From assembly GCA_021794095.1 (NCBI GenBank), contig JAJYRN010000003.1, positions 124,001 through 188,000 on the forward strand: a stretch of DNA of 64,000 nucleotides, written 5' to 3'. Positions 25,593 to 32,931 of this stretch are shown here, piece by piece. The notes under the pieces were generated by a model. The model saw nothing but the letters and a program-made list of their open reading frames with translations, had not been told where the DNA came from and searched no databases. Numbering within the stretch: position 1 is the stretch's first letter; each line of letters opens with the position of its first letter. The translations under genes and the position numbers were made by a program. Origin of the DNA: Acidobacteriota bacterium (GTDB lineage: Bacteria; Acidobacteriota; Holophagae; Holophagales; Holophagaceae).

Positions 25593-26744
25593 ATGTCTGC
25601 GCCAACCGGGGCGGAGTCCCCACGCCCACGTATCCATGTGCTGGATTTCGCCCGCCTCGTGGCCATCCTGCTGATGCTCCAGGGCCACACCCTGGAGGCC
25701 TTCGTGGCGCCCTCTGCCATGGACTGGAACAGCCTGCACTGGCAGTTCTGGGGGCAGCTCCGGGGGCTCACGGCCCCCCTGTTCCTCCTGGTCTCGGGGG
25801 CCGCCACGGTGCTGGCCACCCGCCGCGACCCCACGGGCCGGATCCCGCTCCGTCAAAGCCTGCGGCGGATCCGCACGGCGGCCATGGTGCTCGCCATCGG
25901 CTACCTCATGGTGTTTCCCGCCGCGCGCCTGGCGGATCTGCGCTGGGTCTCCGCCGAGGGGTGGCGCATCTTCCTCCAGGTGAACATCCTCCAGCTCAAC
26001 GGCATCACCCTCCTGCTCCTCACCGGACTGGGGGCTCTGACCCGAAGCGCCCGGGCCCAGGCCGCCTGGAGCCTGGGGCTGGGCCTCTTCATCCTGCTGG
26101 CAGCGCCCTGGATCGCCGGGTTCGACTGGTTCGCCCGCCTGCCCGAAGGGCTGGCGGCGTACCTCTCCTTCGCCCATGGCTCGCTGTTTCCGATCTTCCC
26201 TGCCAGCGCCTTCATGTTCCTGGGGGTCGGCCTGGGCACGGTGCTGCTGGAAGCACCCGAAACCCAGCGGCTGCGGCTGTTCCGGCTCACCACCCTGGGC
26301 GCGGGTTTCGCGGCGCTGGTGGTGTCCCTACTGGCGGAGCGGGGTTCCGGCGCGCTGCTTCCCATCCATAACGCCTACCAGACCGGATGGGGGTCCACCT
26401 TCCATCGCCTGGGCTTCTCCCTGGTGGCGCTCGGTCTCCTGGCCGCCGTGGCGGAGGCTTGGCCCCGGCTCGCCCAGGCCCTGGCGCCCCTGGGGCGGAA
26501 GTCCTTGGCGGTGTACGTGGTGCACCTGGCCCTGATCTACGGAACGCCCTGGACGCCGGGGCTGATGGGGCAGCCACTCCACGCCCTCGGCGCCGTCGAA
26601 GGTGTGGCCCTGATCCCCGCCGTGGCCGCGACCACCTTCATCCTCGTCCTGCTGTGGGACCGGATGCGCACCCACTCCCCATCAGCCCGCACCCTCGCGC
26701 ATGTCACCACGGCCTGCGTACTGGGCTACGCCATCCTGTTCTGA
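25593..26744 (+). CDS. Heparan-glucosaminide-N-acetyltransferase-like / DUF1624 membrane protein
   Basis: 383 residues with about ten hydrophobic segments. The start VLDFARLVAILLMLQGHTLEAF, with an Arg and a His in the first helix, and the SLAVYVVHLALIYG near the C-terminus, resemble the DUF1624/YeiB group of membrane acyltransferases, which acylate sugars or envelope components. Divergent from the ispH fusion with a 123-base promoter gap. ATG 25593 lacks a strong ribosome site. Substrate unknown. Confidence 0.72.
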   Translation: MSAPTGAESPRPRIHVLDFARLVAILLMLQGHTLEAFVAPSAMDWNSLHWQFWGQLRGLTAPLFLLVSGAATVLATRRDPTGRIPLRQSLRRIRTAAMVLAIGYLMVFPAARLADLRWVSAEGWRIFLQVNILQLNGITLLLLTGLGALTRSARAQAAWSLGLGLFILLAAPWIAGFDWFARLPEGLAAYLSFAHGSLFPIFPASAFMFLGVGLGTVLLEAPETQRLRLFRLTTLGAGFAALVVSLLAERGSGALLPIHNAYQTGWGSTFHRLGFSLVALGLLAAVAEAWPRLAQALAPLGRKSLAVYVVHLALIYGTPWTPGLMGQPLHALGAVEGVALIPAVAATTFILVLLWDRMRTHSPSARTLAHVTTACVLGYAILF

Positions 26745-26754
26745 GCGATATCAG

Positions 26755-26824
26755 ACGTGGCGTCCCGGCTCGGCCGGGACGCCACGTGGGGATGCACGAG
26801 GCGAGCAGACGGTCCCACCTCGTT
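26755..26824. repeat. AACGAGG-family repeat, copy A, including a terminator-like hairpin
   Basis: Read on the minus strand it begins AACGAGGTGGGACCG (26824 leftwards), continues CTCGTGCATCCCCACGTG, and ends with a perfect 15-bp hairpin (26755-26769 / 26773-26787, loop TCG on the plus strand). Copies with changed stems lie at 42368-42458 and, in part, at 52301-52348. Being between convergent genes, this hairpin may also terminate both. Confidence 0.75.
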
Positions 26825-26828
26825 CATG

Positions 26829-27482
26829 TCAGAACCGCCAGCCCAGGCTGGCCTGGAGGGTGTTGCCGTCAAAGGTGCTGCTGACGCTGCTGACGACGTA
26901 GCGGACCTCGAGGTTCACGCGCGGTCCCACCTGCACACCCGCCCCGGCGGTGAAGGCCAGTTTCGTGGTCCAGTCAGCGGTGCGCAGGGCGCCCGTGGTC
27001 TGCTCCACATCCCAGCGGGCGCCGCCCAGGCCCGCCACCAGGTAGGCCTGGCTCCAGCCCTGGTTCAGCTTGAACAGGTGGTCAAAGCTGAGGAGGACAT
27101 TCTTCGCGTAGGTCCGCGTGCCGGCCGCGCCCACCGGCCCGCCCTCGCGGAAGGTGTTCCACTCCAGGCGGGTGCGACTGGCGTTCCAGTCGCCGTGATC
27201 GTGCGTCCACTGGACGCCCACACCCAGCCCCGTGCGGCGGTCCAGGTTCGTCTTGAGGTCGCCCAGTGGCATCACAGCCTGGGCATAGGCGCCAAAGTCC
27301 GCGTGAAACCGGTGGTGGCAGCACCGCGCGGGGCGGGCAGCGCAATCGGTAGGCTTCACGGGTGATTCTGTCGGCAGGGTTGCCGCGGGTTTCGGCGCTG
27401 GCTTGGCGGGAGATTCCTGGGCGCCCAGGGTGGCCCCGGCCAAGGCGAGGGGTAGCAAGTACAGAGATCGGACGAGGGGCAT
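26829..27482 (-). CDS. Outer-membrane beta-barrel protein
   Basis: 217 residues. A signal peptide (MPLVRSLYLLPLALAGATLGAQ) is followed by a Pro/Ala-rich spacer and a region of alternating strands (FGAYAQAVMPLG, GLGVGVQWTHDH, KNVLLSFDHLFKL, AYLVAGLGGARWDV, LAFTAGAGVQVG) ending in aromatic Phe (ASLGWRF), the outer-membrane assembly signal. An eight-stranded OmpX/OmpA-like barrel is likely. A CCHHR cluster with two further Cys near residues 45-55 lies just after the spacer and could bind metal. ATG 27482 was chosen because it gives a clean signal peptide. Confidence 0.8.
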   Translation of the reverse strand: MPLVRSLYLLPLALAGATLGAQESPAKPAPKPAATLPTESPVKPTDCAARPARCCHHRFHADFGAYAQAVMPLGDLKTNLDRRTGLGVGVQWTHDHGDWNASRTRLEWNTFREGGPVGAAGTRTYAKNVLLSFDHLFKLNQGWSQAYLVAGLGGARWDVEQTTGALRTADWTTKLAFTAGAGVQVGPRVNLEVRYVVSSVSSTFDGNTLQASLGWRF

Positions 27483-27651
27483 GGCGGCTCCTGGAAAAGG
27501 GCTCGTGGATGGCGAGCGACCCAAGGCCTACGCAGAAGCCATGCCGGAGGTTGAGGCCCCGAATCCAGGGCATTCAGGCTGGAATCCGCCCTCCAGGGTC
27601 GCAGGCTGCATCCCGCGTGGAGAAATCCCACAGGGGCGTGCCCCTCACGCA

Positions 27652-27679
27652 CGAAGGCCCCCGCGGACGGGGGCCTTCG
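27652..27679 (-). terminator. Terminator hairpin after the nitric oxide reductase gene
   Basis: 12-bp perfect arms (27652-27663 and 27668-27679; CGAAGGCCCCCG and its complement) around a CGGA loop, 16 bases past the stop of the leftward nitric oxide reductase gene. Confidence 0.8.
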
Positions 27680-27695
27680 AACAGCCGGCAACTCC

Positions 27696-29930
27696 TCAGT
27701 CTTCGGAGGCGCGGAAGGATAGGACGGGCTCCGTACTGGGAGCGGGGGCCTTCACCTGTTCCTCGGCGCTGCGCCAGCCCCAGACGCCGCCTACGGCCTT
27801 GAAGGTGAAGAGGATCACCGCCAGGGCGCCCAGGCTGAAGAGCACATCCCCCGGCATGCGCAGCCAGGTGCAGGCGCGCATGAAGGGACTCTGCACCACT
27901 TCGGCGCTGCGGGCGTACCAGGTTCCGTGCGCCAGACTCTGCGTGATCTGGTAGATCCCGCTGGGGATCAACGACAGCACCAGCATCAGGCCCAGGCCCA
28001 GGTTCAGTCCCCAGAAGCCCCGGGCCAGCCACTTCGAATCCCAGGCCTTGTCCGGCGTCATGCCGCGCAGGGCGAAGAGCATGAGCGAGATGGCGAGGAA
28101 CCCATAGACGCCGAAGAGCGCGGCATGGCTGTGGATGGGCGTGGTGTTGAGGCCCTGCCCGTAGTAGAGGATGGACGGCGGATTGATCATCATGCCGAAC
28201 ACCCCCGCGCCCACCATGTTCCAGAAGCAGACCGCCGCGAAGTACTTGAACGGCCATTCGTAGCCGCTGCCCAGGGCCCGGCCGGCCCGCAGGCCCTGCA
28301 CGAGTTCGTAGCCGACGATGCTGAGGGGCACGATCTCCAGCGCGCTGAACACGGCGCCCAGGGCCGAGATCGAGGAGGGCGAGCCGGTGTAGTAGAGGTG
28401 GTGGAAGGTACCGATGACGCCGCTGCCCAGGAAAAGCCCCATGCTGAGCGCCACGCTGCGGAGCGCGGTGCTTTCGCGGAGCAGACCCATGCGCGTGGAC
28501 AGCAGGGCGATGGCGACGGTGGCGAAGACCTCGAAGAAGCCCTCCACCCACAGATGGATGACCCACCAGCGCCAGTACTCGGCCACGGCCAGGTTGGTCT
28601 GCTGGGTGTACATGAAGCCCGCCGAGTAGAAGAGCGGAATGGCGACGGCGGCCATCACGAAGAGCTTGAGCAGGCCCAGCCGTCCCTTCTCACCCCGCAG
28701 CGCGGGCCGGAGGGCGCGGACCACCAGCACCAGCCAGCCGACCATGCCGATGGTCAGCAGGATCTGCCAGAGACGGCCCAACTCAAGGTATTCGTAGCCC
28801 TGGTCGCCCAGCATGAAGGAACCGGAGAGGCGACCCAGGATGGCCGCATAGCTGCCGCTGAGCGAGCCCACCACCACCACCACCAGGGCGGCCAGCAGGC
28901 CGGCCACGCCGAGCCACTGACCCTTGGGCTCCTTCCCGCTGAGCTTGGGCCCCAGGTAGAGCCCCATGGCCAGCCAGCAGGTGGCGATCCAGAACACAGC
29001 CAACTGCAGATGCCAGGTGCGGGACACCGCATAGGGCATGAGGTGGGAGAGATCCAGGCCATAGAAGCGGTTCCCTTCCACCGCATCGTGGGCGGTCAGC
29101 ACGCCCATGCCGATCTGCACGAGGAAGAGGGCCATGGCCACGGCGAAGTAGAGGGCGGACCAGCGCTGGCTGGGCGTCGCCGGCGCGGGTGTGATGGGCT
29201 TGGGATCCGGGAAAGCTTCCTCGGGCTGGCGGGCGTGGTGCCACACCATGAGGCTGATGCCGAGAATGAGCAGCACGAAGGAGAGGATGGTCCAGAGGTG
29301 GCTGATGGGCGTGATGGCATTGCCCACCAGGGGTTCCTGGGGCCAGTTCTGGGTGTAGCTGTGATCGGCGCCGGCCGGATGGGCGGCGGCGGCCCAGGCC
29401 GTCCACAGCCAGAAGTCCGCGACCCGGTCCCCTTCCTGCATCGTGGGAATCCAGCGCGCAGGAATGGCGGCCTGCCGGTCGCCCAGCACGGCGATCTTCG
29501 CCAACTCGTCCCGGGTCTTCAGGTAGGCGGCGGCCTGAAGGGCATTCAAGCGGAGCGCGTGATCTGATGATTCATACCCATTACTCTGAAATATGGTTTT
29601 GAGCTGGGCTTTGGCCTCGGCCTCGGACAGGCCCTGGGCCTCCAGACCCACCAGGGTGTGGGCCGCCCATTGGTGGAGCGCCTTGGCCGTCCAGTCCGGC
29701 GCGAGGTAGGCTCCGTGCCCCCAGACGGTGCCGATGTCCTGGCCCCCGTGGCCCAGGTAGCTCACCTGGCCTTCCAGGATCTGCCCCGGACCCACCAGCT
29801 GGGTGCCATCCGCCGCGAGTACCTGCTGGGGGATGGGAGGCGCATTCCGGGCGATCTCCCGCCCACCCCAACCCAGCACCCCGAAGCCCGCCAGGAGCAC
29901 CAGGAACACCAGCCACCATCTTGCTTTCAT
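27696..29930 (-). CDS. norZ: Quinol-dependent nitric oxide reductase (qNOR)
   Basis: 744 residues. Single-subunit enzyme that reduces NO to N2O using quinol at the inner membrane. It has the extra N-terminal helix and periplasmic domain (about 30-215) of qNOR, then about 12 helices of the heme-copper family core. Ligand motifs are present: HLWVEGFFEV (His and the Glu of the non-heme iron site, near 458), GTFHHLYYTG (two His near 512), and HSHAALFG near 600. No norC, norQ or norD lies nearby, as expected for qNOR. ATG 29930 follows a strong AGGAGG. The upstream AT-rich region may hold an FNR-type operator. Likely used for detoxification or partial denitrification. Confidence 0.95.
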   Translation of the reverse strand: MKARWWLVFLVLLAGFGVLGWGGREIARNAPPIPQQVLAADGTQLVGPGQILEGQVSYLGHGGQDIGTVWGHGAYLAPDWTAKALHQWAAHTLVGLEAQGLSEAEAKAQLKTIFQSNGYESSDHALRLNALQAAAYLKTRDELAKIAVLGDRQAAIPARWIPTMQEGDRVADFWLWTAWAAAAHPAGADHSYTQNWPQEPLVGNAITPISHLWTILSFVLLILGISLMVWHHARQPEEAFPDPKPITPAPATPSQRWSALYFAVAMALFLVQIGMGVLTAHDAVEGNRFYGLDLSHLMPYAVSRTWHLQLAVFWIATCWLAMGLYLGPKLSGKEPKGQWLGVAGLLAALVVVVVGSLSGSYAAILGRLSGSFMLGDQGYEYLELGRLWQILLTIGMVGWLVLVVRALRPALRGEKGRLGLLKLFVMAAVAIPLFYSAGFMYTQQTNLAVAEYWRWWVIHLWVEGFFEVFATVAIALLSTRMGLLRESTALRSVALSMGLFLGSGVIGTFHHLYYTGSPSSISALGAVFSALEIVPLSIVGYELVQGLRAGRALGSGYEWPFKYFAAVCFWNMVGAGVFGMMINPPSILYYGQGLNTTPIHSHAALFGVYGFLAISLMLFALRGMTPDKAWDSKWLARGFWGLNLGLGLMLVLSLIPSGIYQITQSLAHGTWYARSAEVVQSPFMRACTWLRMPGDVLFSLGALAVILFTFKAVGGVWGWRSAEEQVKAPAPSTEPVLSFRASED

Positions 29931-29973
29931 CGGAACCTCCTGTGCGGCCACCGGGACCGCTGGAAGCCAGTAT

Positions 29974-30021
29974 CAGACATATTTTAGATATTTAAGAGCC
30001 ACTATTCTTAATTGTGATCCA
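29974..30021 (-). promoter_or_regulatory. Candidate FNR/DNR-type promoter of the NO reductase gene
   Basis: TTAAT-TGTG-ATCCA at 30008-30021 matches the FNR/CRP-family consensus TTGAT-N4-ATCAA at eight of ten positions. On the minus strand a -10-like TAAAAT lies at 29986-29981. This puts the site centre about 40 bases upstream of the start point expected near 29974, the class II activator position. The surrounding 29975-30015 is strikingly AT-rich for this genome. Confidence 0.4.
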
Positions 30022-30147
30022 GTGCACCCATCCCCGCTCTTTCAGGGAATGGCACCCGGCGAATTCAAAACCTCTGGCCCGGCCCCCCGGATTCCAAGTA
30101 CCTTGGGCCCAGACGCCTTCCGAGGTATTGAAAGGGAATTCCAGGCC

Positions 30148-30588
30148 ATGGCCCACCCCGCGCTCCTGCCCGTCACCCTGACCTGCAACACGGACTTGCG
30201 CTTCATTGACCTGATCCAGGTGGTGGGTTCGGAATTCCTCAAGCACCTCAGCTTCTCCCAGGAAGATGGCGAGCGCCTCTGGCTGGCCATCCAGGAAGGC
30301 ATCGCCAACGCCATGCGGCATGGCAACCGGCTGGACCGGGACAAGCCCATCAAGGTCACCTTCGTTCCCAAGGCCGACTGCTTCGAGATCCGCATCGAGG
30401 ACCAGGGCCCCGGCGTGGACCTGGACACCCTGCCCGATCCGAACCTTCCCGAGAACCTGCTGAAGCCCGGCGGCCGCGGCGTGTATTTCATGCGGCAGGT
30501 CATGGACGAGGTCCACATGGATCGTTCGCCGCAGGGCTCCACGCTGGTCCTGGTGAAGGCCCGCAGGATCCGCGAAGCCCACGCCTAG
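30148..30588 (+). CDS. RsbW-like anti-sigma factor / serine kinase
   Basis: 146 residues. A small GHKL ATPase of the kind that phosphorylates anti-anti-sigma proteins or sequesters sigma factors. Seen: the N box EGIANAMRHGN (Asn54, His58), the G1 box DQGPGVD and the G2 region GGRGVYFMRQ. I chose ATG 30148; an in-frame ATG at 30049 would add 33 residues of low similarity. It is divergent from the NO reductase gene and followed one base later by a large gene of unknown role. No STAS-domain partner is nearby. Confidence 0.82.
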   Translation: MAHPALLPVTLTCNTDLRFIDLIQVVGSEFLKHLSFSQEDGERLWLAIQEGIANAMRHGNRLDRDKPIKVTFVPKADCFEIRIEDQGPGVDLDTLPDPNLPENLLKPGGRGVYFMRQVMDEVHMDRSPQGSTLVLVKARRIREAHA

Positions 30589-30589
30589 C

Positions 30590-31900
30590 ATGACTGCGGC
30601 TGAGCGATGGCAATCCGAACTCGACCGGCCCACGGCGGACTTTTTCGCGGCCTTCGCGGCGCGGAGCGGGGAACCCGACGGGCTCCGCGAGGGCGTGCGC
30701 GAGGCCGTCAAGGCGTTGATCCCGGCCATTGACTGGGAGGCCTACCAGCCCCACCTGCCCCACGGGATTCTGGGACTGCGGGCCGTCTTCCGCCTGCGCC
30801 CTTTGCTGGCGCCCCGCCCGTTCCACCGCCTGCTCGCCACGCAGCTCCACATGGCCGCCCATGAAGGCCGCCGGGCCGCGCCCTTGAAGGCCGCCGCGGG
30901 CAGCGGAAGCTGGCGCAACCTGGAAGGCTTCATCCGGGCTCGCCGCCCCGGTCTGGCCTATGCGGAAGCCCAGGGCTTCGAGGCCCCCGCAGCTCCGGAC
31001 TTCGAGCGACTGGGTGGCCTGGTGGCTGCGGATATGGCCAACGTGGGCCACAAGGCGGTGCTGGCGGATCATCTGGGCGACCTGGCGGCCCTTCTGGATC
31101 ACCCCCGAGCCACTGGGCGCCGCCTGTTCGGCCTGGCCGCCTGGCTCGCCGCCACACCCGAGGACATCTTCTGGCACCGCCGGGCGGCCACGCGGCTCGG
31201 GGAGGGGACGCTCTGCCTGCCGGAAGGCGCTCCTTCCCGCGATGCCGCCAGCCTGGCGCCCCTGGTGCGCGAGCTGTGCGACCTGGGCCTGGTGGAACTC
31301 CTGGACCGCCTCGCGGCCCGCGTCAGCGCGGGGCTCACCCTCGCCGACCTGCGCACGGCCTTGGCGCTGGCGGCCTCCGAGAAGCTGCTGGACGCCCGCC
31401 GGGATCTGGAGGGGAAGACCGCCTGGTGCCTCGTCTATCTGGCCACGCTGGCCCGCTCCGGCACCACGGATGCGCGCACCTGGGCCCAGGCCGCCGCCCT
31501 GGTGAACCTGTTCCCCACGGATGAACCGGAGGAGCGCATCGCCCCGAAGGTTCCCGCGGACGCACCGGATCCCGCGGCCCTCCGCGAGGCGGTCCTCGAC
31601 GCCGAGGCCGCGCAGGCCATGGGCTGGGCCCAGGCCCTGGCGCAGGAAAACCGGATGGAAGCGGCCCTGGCTGCCCTCGCCGAAACCGTCTCGTTCAACG
31701 ATCCCGCCTTCAACCACGCGCACCAGGCCCTCGCCGTGGCGGCCGCCGCGGACCTCCTGCCGGTGCTGCCACCCTTCGCCGGCGAGGCCGTGCTCATCGC
31801 CTTCGCCAAGAGCCTGGCCAACTCCCAGGGCAGCGGTGACCTCGGGCGGCAGGCGGACCGGGCGCTCGACGCCCTCCCCTTCCCGGAGTCCGGCCCATGA
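30590..31900 (+). CDS. Hypothetical Ala/Leu-rich helical protein
   Basis: 436 residues; I do not recognise the family. It is almost all helix by composition, without a signal peptide. Conserved-looking His clusters occur at HLPHGILG (near 55-60), QLHMAAHEG (near 85-93), GHKAVLADHLGD (near 150), and NHAHQAL (near 375), which would suit an all-helical metal or cofactor enzyme, loosely like questin-oxidase-type proteins; this is only a resemblance of pattern. It starts one base after the RsbW-like gene and overlaps the DUF1569 gene by four bases, so the three are one operon. Confidence 0.7.
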   Translation: MTAAERWQSELDRPTADFFAAFAARSGEPDGLREGVREAVKALIPAIDWEAYQPHLPHGILGLRAVFRLRPLLAPRPFHRLLATQLHMAAHEGRRAAPLKAAAGSGSWRNLEGFIRARRPGLAYAEAQGFEAPAAPDFERLGGLVAADMANVGHKAVLADHLGDLAALLDHPRATGRRLFGLAAWLAATPEDIFWHRRAATRLGEGTLCLPEGAPSRDAASLAPLVRELCDLGLVELLDRLAARVSAGLTLADLRTALALAASEKLLDARRDLEGKTAWCLVYLATLARSGTTDARTWAQAAALVNLFPTDEPEERIAPKVPADAPDPAALREAVLDAEAAQAMGWAQALAQENRMEAALAALAETVSFNDPAFNHAHQALAVAAAADLLPVLPPFAGEAVLIAFAKSLANSQGSGDLGRQADRALDALPFPESGP

Positions 31901-32346
31901 TGTCCCTGTTCCATCCCCCCGACTGCGAGGCCCTGCGGCGCCGGTTCGCGGAGCTTCAGCCCGACAGCCCGCGCCGCTGGGGGCGCATGGATCCGGCGCA
32001 AATGCTGGCCCACTGCGCGGCCTCCCTGGATGGGGTGCTGGCCGCCCGTGTCCTCCACCGCCCCCTCCGCTGGCGTCTGCTGGGGCCCCTCATGAGGCCC
32101 CTGGCCCTCGGGCCGCGGCCCTTCCCCCGGGGCACCGCGGCGCCCCAGGAGATCGTGGTGGCGGACTCGCGCGAGTTCGAAACCGAACTCCGCCGGCTGG
32201 CCCACCTCCTGGACCGTTGCGTCCAGCGCGGCGCCGATGGGATGCCCCGGGAACCCCATCCCTTCCTCGGCCGGCTGACCGGCCGGCAATGGGGGCGCCT
32301 GATGTACAAGCACCTGGACCACCACCTGCGCCAGTTCGGGGTGTAG
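31897..32346 (+). CDS. DUF1569 (DinB-like) protein
   Basis: 149 residues. Matches the DUF1569 pattern: LRRRFAELQPDSPRRWGRMDPAQMLAHC near the N-terminus, HPFLGRLTGRQWGRLMYKH and the final HLDHHLRQFGV. These proteins have the four-helix DinB fold with possible metal-binding His residues, and their function is unknown. It starts in the stop codon of the upstream gene (ATGA) and its stop directly abuts the stop of the convergent Lrp-type gene. Confidence 0.82.
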   Translation: MMSLFHPPDCEALRRRFAELQPDSPRRWGRMDPAQMLAHCAASLDGVLAARVLHRPLRWRLLGPLMRPLALGPRPFPRGTAAPQEIVVADSREFETELRRLAHLLDRCVQRGADGMPREPHPFLGRLTGRQWGRLMYKHLDHHLRQFGV

Positions 32347-32817
32347 TCACTGGCGGTAGTTCGGCAGGCCCGGCTTGCGCACCCATTCGAAGATGAGGCT
32401 GGTCTGGATGTGAGCCACCTCGGGCCGGGTCGTGAAGGCGTCCAGGGCCAAGTCACGCAGATGATGCGCGTCGCGGACGGCGACATGCACCTGGAAATCG
32501 CTGGAGCCCGCCACATGGTAGAGGGCCAGCACCTCCGGCAGGGCCAGGACATGCTTCCAGAACGCCTTCACCTGGGCGCGGCTGTGCTGGCGAAGCTGCA
32601 CGGCGATGAGGGCCTGGAGGCCGATGCCCAGGGCGGCCGGGTCCACATCGGCATGGGCCCCCTTCAGCACCCCTGCAGATTTCAGGCGCTGGACCCGGGC
32701 CAGGCAGGAGGACGGCGCCAGACCCACCCGAGCGGCCAGCTCCTTGTTGGAGAGCCGGGCATCGGCTTGAAGAAATTCGATGATTTCACAATCTGTTCGA
32801 TCAAGATTCGTTTCCAT
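32347..32817 (-). CDS. Lrp/AsnC family transcriptional regulator
   Basis: 156 residues. An N-terminal winged helix (DRTDCEIIEFLQADARLSNKELAARVGLAPSSCLARVQRL) is followed by the RAM ligand-binding domain, the plan of Lrp/AsnC feast-famine regulators that sense amino acids. The start ATG 32817 is divergent from recG. Nearby amino-acid transport genes are absent, so its regulon is unknown. It may regulate itself from the AT-rich upstream segment. Confidence 0.92.
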   Translation of the reverse strand: METNLDRTDCEIIEFLQADARLSNKELAARVGLAPSSCLARVQRLKSAGVLKGAHADVDPAALGIGLQALIAVQLRQHSRAQVKAFWKHVLALPEVLALYHVAGSSDFQVHVAVRDAHHLRDLALDAFTTRPEVAHIQTSLIFEWVRKPGLPNYRQ

Positions 32818-32870
32818 GTCGCATCACCAAAAAAGATTCGGTCCCTGACCGCATCCGTCCAGCCTGGGGA

Positions 32871-32900
32871 TCTGGAAGGGAATAATCAATGCCCTCGCGC
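32871..32900. repeat. Solo copy of the ddl-element terminal repeat
   Basis: TCTGGAAGGGAATAATCAAT followed by GCCCTCGCGC matches, at about 26 of 30 positions, the reverse complement of the right end of the inverted-repeat element upstream of ddl. It lies 32 bases before recG. No partner end is seen within the neighbouring 500 bases. Confidence 0.55.
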
Positions 32901-32931
32901 ATTCCCGAGCAGGCTCCTAGCCTGAAGGTCC

